From Syntrophomonadaceae bacterium (GTDB lineage: Bacteria; Bacillota_D; Dethiobacteria; DTU022; PWGO01), in assembly GCA_003554535.1 (NCBI GenBank), contig PWGT01000108.1, positions 1 through 28,537 of the forward strand: a stretch of DNA of 28,537 nt, read 5' to 3'. Made by a program: the position numbers and the translations under genes. Shown in pieces: positions 8,831 to 16,780 of the stretch. Under the pieces are notes generated by a model that worked only from the letters and a program-made list of their open reading frames with translations, was not told the origin of the DNA and made no database searches. Numbering within the stretch: position 1 is the first letter of the stretch; each line of letters opens with the position of its first letter.

Positions 8831-9277
8831 TTATTCCACAGGCTGAAAATACTTAATGTCATAGAAGTCGCCAGAGCGCTCTTCATTCCAGACTGCTTTC
8901 ACTCTCATTCCCACTTTAATTTTTTCATGTTCAACGCCACCTACCATATGCATAAAGAAAGTATTGGAACCATCTAGAATAATATAACCGTAAGCGTATG
9001 GAGGTGTAGCCGGTTGTCCTGGATAAGGCAGATTTACTATTGTTACCGAATCCAAAATACCCTCATCCTTAACCGGAATTAATTCTTTTTCAACTGGCGC
9101 CATACAGATTGCACACCCTCCTGGTGGAACTATTACTTTTCCACAAGCTGTACATTTTGCTCCATATATAGTCTTTTCATTTTTCATGTATTCAAAAAAC
9201 TTGGTGGTCATTTCCCCAAATGACCAGTGATAGGGTACATGCCATGTATGCTGGACATTTTCAATTATTTCTGTCAT
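8831..9277 (-). CDS. DUF35 Zn-ribbon/OB-fold acyl-CoA-binding protein (copy 1)
   Basis: A 148-residue protein with the DUF35 layout. An N-terminal helical part (about 1-38) is followed by a zinc ribbon with CTAC and CAIC (Cys42, 45, 55, 58). An OB-fold (about 68-145) contains the PPYAYGYIILDG segment and ends in the DIKYF motif. Family members bind thiolase-fold partners and help hold the CoA ester, as in archaeal thiolase/HMG-CoA synthase complexes, ChsH2-Ltp2 and BbsA-BbsB. It is the last of nine tightly spaced genes and follows another DUF35 gene by 14 bases, so the second thiolase-like pair has two DUF35 partners. A ribosome site (AGGGGT) precedes the ATG. Confidence 0.9.
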   Translation of the reverse strand: MTEIIENVQHTWHVPYHWSFGEMTTKFFEYMKNEKTIYGAKCTACGKVIVPPGGCAICMAPVEKELIPVKDEGILDSVTIVNLPYPGQPATPPYAYGYIILDGSNTFFMHMVGGVEHEKIKVGMRVKAVWNEERSGDFYDIKYFQPVE

Positions 9278-9291
9278 TTTTACCCCTCCTT

Positions 9292-9801
9292 TCAGCTTAT
9301 AACTTCAAAGCACTCAATATCCATAATATGACCTATAGTTTCATCTTTAAAAACTGCTTTCACCTGCCCGCCTACAGCCAACTTATCCATATCTTTCCCT
9401 TTTACAAGATGGACCATAGCTGTGTCAGCTCCGGTAAGCTGTACCATCACAATGGCGTAAGGAACTTCAGGTGGCCAAAGCAATGGATGTTCATCCACAC
9501 TGGCAGGGCTTATCCGACTGTTCAAGTACTCTTCCGATGGCTTTTTACCAAAAAAGTCCTGTTCTACCTTGGTAAAGGATATTACTTTTCCTTCGTTCTT
9601 TACATCAACAAAGTCATCTTCGCCCAGATCTACGTAACAATCAGGGCATAAATCCTGCGGGGGAACGAAAACTTTTTTACATGCCGGGCATTTAGCCCCT
9701 AGAATATTATGTTCTTTCAATCCGCCTAAAAACTTTCCAATAACTGAACCTGTAGTCCATTTGTACGGAACAGTAATATCCCAATCTAAAATTCTGGACA
9801 T
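9292..9801 (-). CDS. DUF35 Zn-ribbon/OB-fold acyl-CoA-binding protein (copy 2)
   Basis: A 169-residue DUF35 protein. The zinc ribbon has CPAC and CPDC (Cys38, 41, 52, 55). The OB-fold from about residue 65 includes GKVISFTKVEQ, PYAIVMVQLTGADTAMVHLV and a terminal DIECF segment. It carries about 20 extra residues in the loop between the first OB strands (FGKKPSEEYLNSRISPA), absent from copy 1, which may shape the substrate pocket. It lies 14 bases after the thiolase-like B gene ending at 9816, and its AAGGAGG ribosome site sits in that gap. By family analogy it should form a complex with the adjacent thiolase-like proteins; that is inference. Confidence 0.9.
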   Translation of the reverse strand: MSRILDWDITVPYKWTTGSVIGKFLGGLKEHNILGAKCPACKKVFVPPQDLCPDCYVDLGEDDFVDVKNEGKVISFTKVEQDFFGKKPSEEYLNSRISPASVDEHPLLWPPEVPYAIVMVQLTGADTAMVHLVKGKDMDKLAVGGQVKAVFKDETIGHIMDIECFEVIS

Positions 9802-9815
9802 ATCATTACACCTCC

Positions 9816-10985
9816 TTAAGACTTATCGCTTCCAAAAATCATCACTGTATGAAACTGGATAGCGCCGCCCCAACCATGACCAAGGGATAGACGCGCGCCA
9901 GGCACCTGGCGATCACCGGCTCTACCCATTACTTGTAGAGCTGCTTCTGCTTTGCGGAACATGGCCGCAGCACCAATTGAATTGGCGCAAAGAACACCAC
10001 CTGAGGGATTAACAGGCAACTCCCCGTCCATTTGAGTCGCACCGCTTTCCAACAGATTCCCTCCTTCTCCCCAATCACAGAAATTCAAGCCTTCATACCA
10101 AATCATTTCTTGAGGAGCAAACGCATCATATACTTCGGCTACATCAAGCTCCTTAAGCGGATTTTTAATGCCTGCCCTTTCATACGCTTTTTCCGCTGCC
10201 AGCCTCAAACCAATCGGTTTTGACCAATCCCGGTCAGGGTAATTTAGTCCTTCATTTGTGGAAGAAGCCCCCAACGCCCAGGCGATCTTATCAGTGATTT
10301 CTTCCGCCTTTTCTTCTTTGGCAAATATCATGGCACACACGGCATCTGAAGTCGGGCACATGTCTGCCATCCGTAATGGATCACAGAGCATAGGTGTATT
10401 TTTTGCTCCTTCCAGGTTGTAATCCGGTATTTTCAATTGTGCGTATGGATTATTCAAGGCATTATTACGGTTTTTTACCGCCACTTTCAAGCCAATCTCA
10501 TTTGAATATCCGTGCTTATTATAATACTTTGCCGCTTGAATTGCTGCTGCTGAAGGAGCTCCGGCAGCAAATTGCCTGCCCATGATGGGGTCATAAACAG
10601 TGGACAAGCCAATCTGGGCAGAAGAAGTTTCATTTAGTTTGTTTCCTGAAATGGCCATTACCACATCAAATTTACCACTGGCCACCAGATAATATGCACC
10701 TATAGCCGCTGAACCGCCAACTGTTCCTCCAGTGTGAATCCGGAATAATGGTTTATCTGTAGCTCCAATGGCATCACCACACCATTTTTCCGGTTGATTA
10801 ACCCCCTCAAAATACTCCGGTGAATGTCCAAATACAAATGCATCTATATCTTTGGGGGAAAGTCCTGCATCTTCATATGCACTTTTGGCACCCAACCGGT
10901 ATAATGCTGGAATACTTACATCCCAACGAGATTTGTTTTCAGTCATTCCAATTCCGACAACCCCTACTTTACTGGTCATGTTCAC
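9816..10985 (-). CDS. Thiolase-fold protein, type B (copy 2), Cys motif absent
   Basis: A 389-residue SCP2/thiolase-superfamily protein related to lipid-transfer-type acetyl-CoA acetyltransferases. The nucleophile region, usually with a Cys, reads HTGGTVGG (residues 84-91). The HDCF-type motif is YDAF (286-289). NPSGG (326-330) is followed by VLCANSIGAA in place of the GHP histidine motif. With no recognisable catalytic Cys/His pair, normal thiolysis is doubtful; retro-aldol cleavage, as in Ltp2, or a structural role is possible. It is paired with the type A gene just upstream, 19 bases apart, and followed by two DUF35 genes. A paralogous pair lies at 13947-16272. The substrate cannot be predicted. 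Confidence 0.87.
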   Translation of the reverse strand: MNMTSKVGVVGIGMTENKSRWDVSIPALYRLGAKSAYEDAGLSPKDIDAFVFGHSPEYFEGVNQPEKWCGDAIGATDKPLFRIHTGGTVGGSAAIGAYYLVASGKFDVVMAISGNKLNETSSAQIGLSTVYDPIMGRQFAAGAPSAAAIQAAKYYNKHGYSNEIGLKVAVKNRNNALNNPYAQLKIPDYNLEGAKNTPMLCDPLRMADMCPTSDAVCAMIFAKEEKAEEITDKIAWALGASSTNEGLNYPDRDWSKPIGLRLAAEKAYERAGIKNPLKELDVAEVYDAFAPQEMIWYEGLNFCDWGEGGNLLESGATQMDGELPVNPSGGVLCANSIGAAAMFRKAEAALQVMGRAGDRQVPGARLSLGHGWGGAIQFHTVMIFGSDKS

Positions 10986-11004
10986 ACCTCCTTATTTGAA
11001 AAAA

Positions 11005-12156
11005 TTAAATAGATAAAATAGAAACCAGGTTTGACTGCATAAACATACCGCTTGCAGCATGAACCAGGGCTTTACCCTTATTTTGCGCTACCTGGTTGTC
11101 CCCAGCCTTGCCGGTTAACTGCAGATAACTTTCAATAACTCTTACCAAACCAGAAACTATTATGGGATTAGCACATAAAGTTCCACCAGATGGGTTTACC
11201 GGGAATTTCCCATTTATATCTGTAACTCCATCCTTTATTAGCTTGATACCTTCTCCTTCCTTGCACAGCCCTAAGCTCTCATAAAGCATCATTTCATAGA
11301 AAGCGTAACTTTCACAAACTTCCGCAAAATCTACTTCCTGCATAAGATCCTTAATTCCAGCTTCATTATATGCTTTCTGGGCAGCTGTTTTCCCTGCATT
11401 GCATCTTGACAGATCACGGTTTCCAGGATAGTAATTATCCTGGGCGAATCCAAACCCGTCTATCCATACAGGCTTATTCTTTGCATTCTTGGCAAAATCT
11501 TCGGTGGATAAAATTACAGCAGCTGCACCATCTGTTAGCGGGGCTGATTCCAACTCTTTAAGGGGAGATGCCAAATAAGAAGAGTTCATTACCTCCTGAA
11601 CACTTACTTCCTTTCGCAGTTGAGTACGTGGATTTTTACTTCCTGCTCTCCTGTTTTTAACTGCAACCTCCGCTGCATCTTCTTCTGATAAGCCAAAAGT
11701 TTCATAATACTTTCTGGCTTGCAGGGCAGCAGATGTGTTTAATTCTAGCCCCATTGGTCTTAGGTAGAAAGGATCACAAGACATGTTAGCATAAAATGCT
11801 GGCCCTGCATCAGATGGTTTGGCATGAGCCACCAGCAGGCAGTTTTTCCATTCGCCAGTAAGCATCCGGTAATAAGCGTACATCAAAGCATAAGCTCCAT
11901 CATCTTCTACCTTGCTTTCTTCTTTCATATAGGAGCCCATATCATCAGCAGCAAAAGCATTTGAAATAGATATACCATCAATCGTGTCACAAGAAGCAGA
12001 GATTACTTTATCAATATCATTAATGCTTAACTGAGCATCTTCCAAAACGGAAACTACTGTTTCATTGATTAATTGATTTCTATTTTCATTTTCTCTTCTA
12101 CCTTTAAATTCGGTCAGGTAGCTTCCAATAATCCCAATCTTACTCAATATTTTCAC
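11005..12156 (-). CDS. Thiolase-fold protein, type A (copy 2), Cys motif absent
   Basis: A 383-residue thiolase-fold protein, clearly homologous to the gene at 15127-16272. At the place of the nucleophilic Cys it has VEDDGAYA (83-90). The HDCF-like position reads EVCESY, and NPSGG is followed by TLCANPIIVSG. The C-terminal Gly-rich loop, which often carries the second Cys, is HAASGMF. It is the first gene after the acyl-CoA dehydrogenase, separated by 110 bases, and is followed 19 bases later by type B. The constant A-then-B order in both modules suggests an obligate heteromer. A conventional thiolase activity is not supported by the visible residues. Confidence 0.85.
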   Translation of the reverse strand: MKILSKIGIIGSYLTEFKGRRENENRNQLINETVVSVLEDAQLSINDIDKVISASCDTIDGISISNAFAADDMGSYMKEESKVEDDGAYALMYAYYRMLTGEWKNCLLVAHAKPSDAGPAFYANMSCDPFYLRPMGLELNTSAALQARKYYETFGLSEEDAAEVAVKNRRAGSKNPRTQLRKEVSVQEVMNSSYLASPLKELESAPLTDGAAAVILSTEDFAKNAKNKPVWIDGFGFAQDNYYPGNRDLSRCNAGKTAAQKAYNEAGIKDLMQEVDFAEVCESYAFYEMMLYESLGLCKEGEGIKLIKDGVTDINGKFPVNPSGGTLCANPIIVSGLVRVIESYLQLTGKAGDNQVAQNKGKALVHAASGMFMQSNLVSILSI

Positions 12157-12266
12157 CTCCTCAAAATTTACCTTATGTTTAGATCTAGTTGGCAGAACAA
12201 TAAATGAGAATTAAATCTGAAGTTTTTGATCACCCCCCTCTTTAGCAACAGGTTTTCAGAGCCCTG

Positions 12267-13412
12267 TTATAGTTGTCTAGATATAATTTCCAACATAATC
12301 TCATCAGTTCCACCACCGATTCTGGCCAGACGGCTGTCCCGCCAAATTCTTTCTATTGGATATTCGGTAGTGTAGCCATAACCTCCATGCAGTTGCAGAG
12401 CTTCATCGGCAATCTTAAACGAAACCCTGGTAGCAAAATACTTGGCCATGGAAATTTCTTTAGCGGGAAATTCACCCACATTAATTTTGCTTGCCACATG
12501 ATAGGAAAGCTGACGGGCAGCCTCCAGTTCAGTGGCCAACTCCGCAAGGCGATGGCGAATTGCTTGAAACTTTATAATAGGGCGTCCGAACTGCTGTCTT
12601 TCTTTTAGATATTTAATTGTAATATCCAAGGTAATTTGAGCTCCAGCTACCGAAGAAAGAGCGCCATATAACCTCTCTGGTTGTAATTCCCACATAATAC
12701 TATAAAAGCCCTGACCTATTTCTCCCAAACGATTTTCATCTGGCACTACGCAATCCTGAAACGCAAGTTCTGCCGTATCAGAGGAACGCATTCCCACTTT
12801 ATCCAATTTCCTGGAAACTGAAAATCCTTCTGTATCAGTATCTACCACAAATAAAGTAACACCCTTGGGACCTTCAGAGCCCGGTTCCCTGGCCACAACT
12901 ATGGCAAAATCTGCCCGGTTTCCGTTAGTAATAAATATTTTTTGACCGTTAATAATCCAGTTATCCCCATCCCATTTGGCAGTGGTACGGATGGAAGCCA
13001 CATCTGATCCGGCATCGGGTTCACTAATGCCCAGACAACCGATTTTTTCTCCTTGCAGACAGGGTTTAAGATAACGCTGCTTTATATCTTCCGATCCTAT
13101 TTTGTGAAGAAGGGGGCACACCATATCCGTTAAAACCCCTATCCCTAAAGCAACTCCTCCGGAATTACAACGCATCATCTCTTCAGCAAGCACCACTCCA
13201 GAGAGATAATCTCCTCCCTCTCCTCCGTATTCTTCAGGGTAATGGACACCTAAAAAACCCAATTCTCCCAATCGCTTGAACACCCAGTTAGGGAATTCAC
13301 CAGCTTCCTCCCATTCATCCGCATAAGGAGCAAGTTCATTTTCCACAAATTCCCGAATGGTCTTTCTAATTGCCAGGTGCTCTTCATTAAAAATATGATG
13401 TTGTTCTTCCAT
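12267..13412 (-). CDS. Acyl-CoA dehydrogenase (LCAD/isovaleryl type by active-site position)
   Basis: FAD-dependent enzyme introducing an alpha-beta double bond into an acyl-CoA and passing electrons to an electron-transfer flavoprotein. The 381-residue protein has CLGISEPDAGSD (about 126-137), RQQFGRPI (about 272-279) and LHGGYGYTTEYP (about 341-352). The usual medium/short-chain base, Glu in the YEGT motif, is Gly here (IGGGTDE, 365-371). Glu246 in QPERL sits where isovaleryl-CoA and long-chain dehydrogenases carry theirs. That points to a branched, long or bulky substrate, though this is inference. It sits between the two thiolase/DUF35 modules, 25 bases after the DUF35 gene. No ETF genes are in the window. 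Confidence 0.95.
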   Translation of the reverse strand: MEEQHHIFNEEHLAIRKTIREFVENELAPYADEWEEAGEFPNWVFKRLGELGFLGVHYPEEYGGEGGDYLSGVVLAEEMMRCNSGGVALGIGVLTDMVCPLLHKIGSEDIKQRYLKPCLQGEKIGCLGISEPDAGSDVASIRTTAKWDGDNWIINGQKIFITNGNRADFAIVVAREPGSEGPKGVTLFVVDTDTEGFSVSRKLDKVGMRSSDTAELAFQDCVVPDENRLGEIGQGFYSIMWELQPERLYGALSSVAGAQITLDITIKYLKERQQFGRPIIKFQAIRHRLAELATELEAARQLSYHVASKINVGEFPAKEISMAKYFATRVSFKIADEALQLHGGYGYTTEYPIERIWRDSRLARIGGGTDEIMLEIISRQL

Positions 13413-13437
13413 TCTCTTTCCTCCTTTATTAGATACT

Positions 13438-13920
13438 TTATTGATTTTCTTTTATTTCAAAATACAATACATCTTGCATATTACCCACTCTTTGGCCATC
13501 TTCTTTGAAAACAGCTTTTACCCTCATTCCTCTCCAAAGCTTGGTATGATCATGCTCGTTTACAAAGTGGGACATAGCCGTGTCACATCCATCGAGCTGA
13601 ATATAACCAAAGGTATAGGGCACCGGCCTCTTTTCTCCTAATTCCGGATCAATAAAGGGGAAGTTAACCACTGAGAACGCCGTTAATGTTCCTTCCGTTG
13701 ACAACTCTACCCACTCATCAATATGCGCAAAACAAGGACCACATACCTCCCGAGGTGGGAAGTATACTTTCCCACATTGCGGGCAACGGGTTCCCCAGAA
13801 TCTCTTTTCATCACGCAAACTCCTTAAGAATTTGCTCCCATATTTTCCTGCAGACCAGTTATAAGGCAGATCAGCAACTTCTTGCAGCTTAATAAGTTCA
13901 ATTTCACCTGAAGAGCTCAT
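13438..13920 (-). CDS. DUF35 Zn-ribbon/OB-fold acyl-CoA-binding protein (copy 3)
   Basis: A 160-residue DUF35 protein with an N-terminal helical part (LPYNWSAGKYGSKFLRSLRD), a zinc ribbon with CPQC and CGPC (Cys46, 49, 60, 63), and an OB-fold containing GTLTAFSVVNFPF and PYTFGYIQLDGCDTAMSHFV. It closes the first thiolase module, lying 26 bases after the type B gene that ends at 13947 and 25 bases before the dehydrogenase. All four zinc ligands are present, so the ribbon should be intact. By analogy with ChsH2 and BbsA it probably docks on the neighbouring thiolase-fold pair. Its ribosome site is AAAGGAG before the ATG. Confidence 0.9.
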   Translation of the reverse strand: MSSSGEIELIKLQEVADLPYNWSAGKYGSKFLRSLRDEKRFWGTRCPQCGKVYFPPREVCGPCFAHIDEWVELSTEGTLTAFSVVNFPFIDPELGEKRPVPYTFGYIQLDGCDTAMSHFVNEHDHTKLWRGMRVKAVFKEDGQRVGNMQDVLYFEIKENQ

Positions 13921-13946
13921 AAATTTACTCCTTTCTAAAATAGTGG

Positions 13947-15101
13947 CTACCAGGGACGAGAACTAAGCAACATCATATCTGTCCAGAATGTTCCGCCAAA
14001 TCCCGTGGCCAATGCCAAGTTTGCATCTTCTACCTGCCTTGCGCCAGCTTTTCCTTGAATTTGCATTGCAGCTTCGCCAATTCTCAACATTCCGGTAGCC
14101 CCAATGCAGTTTGTGCAAAGGACTCCTCCGGATGGATTAAAAGGAAGTTCACCTCCCAAATCGGTAACTCCATCCCACACAAGCTGGGGAGATTCACCGG
14201 GGCCGCATATTCCCATATATTCCATCCATTTTAACCCGGCAAAGGTATACGGTTGATAAAGTTCCACCAGATCCAACTCTTTTAAAGGCTCTTTAATTCC
14301 TACATTTCCAAATAATTCTCTGGTAGCATATTTAAGACTATCATTAGCGGTGTAATCTATATCACCAAAGTAACAATTAGCGTGTCTAACCGAAGTTCCC
14401 ATTATCCAAGCCGGCCGCGGTGAAATTCGCTTTGCCTTTTTCTCTCCTGCAAAGATAACTGCCGCTGCTCCGTCTGTACGAGGACATATATCCAGCAATT
14501 TTACCGGATAGGAAAGCATCGTGGAATTGAGTACATCCTCGGTAGTAATCTCACTTTGTAAATGAGAATAAGGGTTCAATGCTCCGTGGCGCCTATCTCT
14601 TACTGCCACTCTGGCCGCATCTTCTTCCTTAACCCCGTATTGCTTCATATACGCTGAGGCTTCCACAGCCAACCCCGGTAAAGCCCCACTAAATGAAAAC
14701 CTGTCAAAAATAGGATCACTGCAAGTGATAATAGCGCCGGTTGTATCTGATTCAGAATTTTTCTCCCATCCTATTGCTAATACCACATCAAACATTTCGG
14801 ATGCTACATGATGGTAGCCGGCTATTCCTACAGTAGTCCCAGTTGTTCCACCGGTAGTAACTTTGAAAACAGGTTTCATGAAGGCACCCGTTCCATCAAC
14901 GCTCCAGTTATCCATATAGTTTACCGCTTCAAAATGGTCCATATTACCGATAACTACAGCATCTATATCATCCAAAGTAAGTTCGGCATCTTCCAGGGCA
15001 GATCTAACCGCTTCCCCAATTAATTCAATTCCATTTACATCGTCGCGGCGACTTCGATGATATGTTTGCCCAAAACCAACAGCTGCAACCCTTTGACCCA
15101 A
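13947..15101 (-). CDS. Thiolase-fold protein, type B (copy 1), Cys motif absent
   Basis: A 384-residue thiolase-superfamily protein, homologous to the gene at 9816-10985. The nucleophile region is TTGGTTGTT (82-90) with no Cys. The HDCF-like position is ELYQPY, and the later motif reads NPSGG then VLCTNCIGATG, without the GHP histidine. Two Cys are present in that last segment, but they are displaced from the usual catalytic position. The C-terminal loop is LATGFGGTFW. It follows the type A partner by 25 bases and precedes a DUF35 gene. The GGAGGGAAG ribosome site precedes the ATG. Probably one half of a heteromeric complex; the reaction is unknown. Confidence 0.87.
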   Translation of the reverse strand: MGQRVAAVGFGQTYHRSRRDDVNGIELIGEAVRSALEDAELTLDDIDAVVIGNMDHFEAVNYMDNWSVDGTGAFMKPVFKVTTGGTTGTTVGIAGYHHVASEMFDVVLAIGWEKNSESDTTGAIITCSDPIFDRFSFSGALPGLAVEASAYMKQYGVKEEDAARVAVRDRRHGALNPYSHLQSEITTEDVLNSTMLSYPVKLLDICPRTDGAAAVIFAGEKKAKRISPRPAWIMGTSVRHANCYFGDIDYTANDSLKYATRELFGNVGIKEPLKELDLVELYQPYTFAGLKWMEYMGICGPGESPQLVWDGVTDLGGELPFNPSGGVLCTNCIGATGMLRIGEAAMQIQGKAGARQVEDANLALATGFGGTFWTDMMLLSSRPW

Positions 15102-15126
15102 AATCTTCCCTCCTCACGTAGCAAAC

Positions 15127-16272
15127 TTATTCGCTTAACACCATTACACAATGAGATTGGGCACACGGTCCGTTTATACCGTGAGCCAGTGCTGTTTTTG
15201 CATGTTTAACTTGCCTTCCTTCTGCCTCTCCCCTTATCTGGAGAGCACACTCTATAACCCTGGCCATGCCAGCAACCAGCACCGCATGTGAAGATATAAC
15301 TCCACCGGAAGGATTCACAGGTAGTTCACCATCCATCGCTGTAACACCCCTCCGGGTTAACTTTTTTCCGTCGCCTTTTGAGCAAAATCCCATTTCCTCC
15401 AGCCACATGAGTTCCATATAGCTGAATGCATCATAAAGTTCTACTACATCAATATCTTCAGTCGGATTATTAATATCAGCCATTTCATAAGCTTTATGAG
15501 ATGCTTTTTGCAATGCAGGGGCTTCTGCCAGGCATCTATCTCCTAAAAAGTGAGCATCTGAACAGTAGCCAATACCTTTCAGCCAAACGGGTTTTCTACC
15601 CTTTTTATTGGCTACCACCCTATTACCCAAAACTACTGCAGCTGCACCATCGGATACAGGTGAAGCATCATGTAACTTGATGGGATCTGCCAGAGGGCGA
15701 GAATTAAGAACGTCATCAATAGATAGATCCATTCCCAAGTGGGCGTAGGGATTTTGCATGGCTTGTTTTCTATTTTTCACCGAAACATAAGCACAGTCTT
15801 CTTCCGTTACGCCGTATCGATTCATATACTCCCTAGCTTGTAAGGCAGAAGAAGAGATTGCATCCAGCCCCAGGGGACGCTGGTAAATATAATCAAACAT
15901 AGCATTGGTTATCATCCGGGAATTACCTTCAGACCCCTTGGAATGAGAAACCACCAGGGTAGTAGAATAACTTCCGGAAAGAGTGCGCATGGCGCCGTAC
16001 AAGATGCCAAAAGTTCCATCCCCTTCTACCGTAGAAACATTTTTCCCCTCGCCGTATGCAGCGCCACATGCATCTTGAACTCCCATACAAGATATGGTCC
16101 TTCCATCCCAAAAATCATTGGAAACGGTAACAATATTGTCAATTTCGTCTATGGTCATTCCCGCATCCTCGAGGGCCTGAGTAGTAACTTCGTATACTAA
16201 TTCCGCATAATTGTAATCTTCTTTCTTTCCATCATATTTAGTTTGAGCCACTCCTAAAATAGCTACATCCAT
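15127..16272 (-). CDS. Thiolase-fold protein, type A (copy 1), Cys motif absent
   Basis: A 381-residue thiolase-fold protein and paralogue of 11005-12156. The nucleophile region reads VEGDGTFG (82-89). ELYDAF replaces the HDCF-type motif. NPSGG is followed by VISSHAVLVAG, so a His is present but not in a GHP context. The C-terminal loop is LAHGINGPCAQ, which does carry a Cys. It starts 2 bases after the stop of the upstream DUF35 gene (16275), indicating translational coupling. AGGGTAG before the ATG is the likely ribosome site. With the type B gene that follows, it forms the first of two duplicated pairs in the block. Confidence 0.86.
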   Translation of the reverse strand: MDVAILGVAQTKYDGKKEDYNYAELVYEVTTQALEDAGMTIDEIDNIVTVSNDFWDGRTISCMGVQDACGAAYGEGKNVSTVEGDGTFGILYGAMRTLSGSYSTTLVVSHSKGSEGNSRMITNAMFDYIYQRPLGLDAISSSALQAREYMNRYGVTEEDCAYVSVKNRKQAMQNPYAHLGMDLSIDDVLNSRPLADPIKLHDASPVSDGAAAVVLGNRVVANKKGRKPVWLKGIGYCSDAHFLGDRCLAEAPALQKASHKAYEMADINNPTEDIDVVELYDAFSYMELMWLEEMGFCSKGDGKKLTRRGVTAMDGELPVNPSGGVISSHAVLVAGMARVIECALQIRGEAEGRQVKHAKTALAHGINGPCAQSHCVMVLSE

Positions 16273-16274
16273 TA

Positions 16275-16754
16275 TTAACTACCCTCCTTGTGAAACAAGG
16301 TTCCCGGACGAAAATACTTGATATCTTTTATATGCCCGGTTCTTTCTTCTTTAAACACAGGTTCCAACCTCATCCCTTCATGCAAATTTTCTTCATCTAT
16401 TTCACCAAGCAAGTGCAGTAGAGAAGTATCTGCACCATCAAGCTTGATCATTCCATAGATAAGTGGAGGGTCTTGCGGATGAAGGGCTGGCTCATGGTAG
16501 TGAACTTTAGTGTAATTTGTTAAAACTCCATTTCCAGAAAGCTGTATCCAGTTAGTGCGAGGAAAAAAACAATACGGGCAATTGCGACGGGGTGGGAGTA
16601 AAACCTTTTCACATTCAGAGCATTTTGTTGCCCAAATCTGGCAATCATCTTTTATTTTGTTCAAAAAGAAACTGCCAGTTTCTCCCACAGCCCAGTTGTA
16701 GGGCATTCTTATTCGCCCTTTATAAACAATAGCTTCTTCCTGGTCCCGAGCCAT
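16275..16754 (-). CDS. DUF35 Zn-ribbon/OB-fold acyl-CoA-binding protein (copy 4)
   Basis: A 159-residue DUF35 protein that opens the first module. It has a helical N-terminus (MPYNWAVGETGSFFLNKIKD), zinc ribbon CSEC and CPYC (Cys45, 48, 59, 62), and an OB-fold with GVLTNYTKVHYHEP, LIYGMIKLDGADTSLLHLL and the closing DIKYF. Its stop is 2 bases from the thiolase-like A start. It lies 26 bases after the beta-keto acid cleavage enzyme gene, with GGAGGT-type ribosome bases in the gap. The arrangement DUF35-A-B-DUF35 differs from the second module (A-B-DUF35-DUF35), so a gene moved or was re-ordered after the duplication. Confidence 0.9.
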   Translation of the reverse strand: MARDQEEAIVYKGRIRMPYNWAVGETGSFFLNKIKDDCQIWATKCSECEKVLLPPRRNCPYCFFPRTNWIQLSGNGVLTNYTKVHYHEPALHPQDPPLIYGMIKLDGADTSLLHLLGEIDEENLHEGMRLEPVFKEERTGHIKDIKYFRPGTLFHKEGS

Positions 16755-16780
16755 TTTACCTTACCTCCCTCTTATTTAAA

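Noticed and set aside
12157..12266. Internal promoter or terminator between the dehydrogenase and the second module
   Set aside because: The 110-base gap shows no stem with a T-run and no convincing -35/-10 pair, so continuous transcription is the simpler reading.
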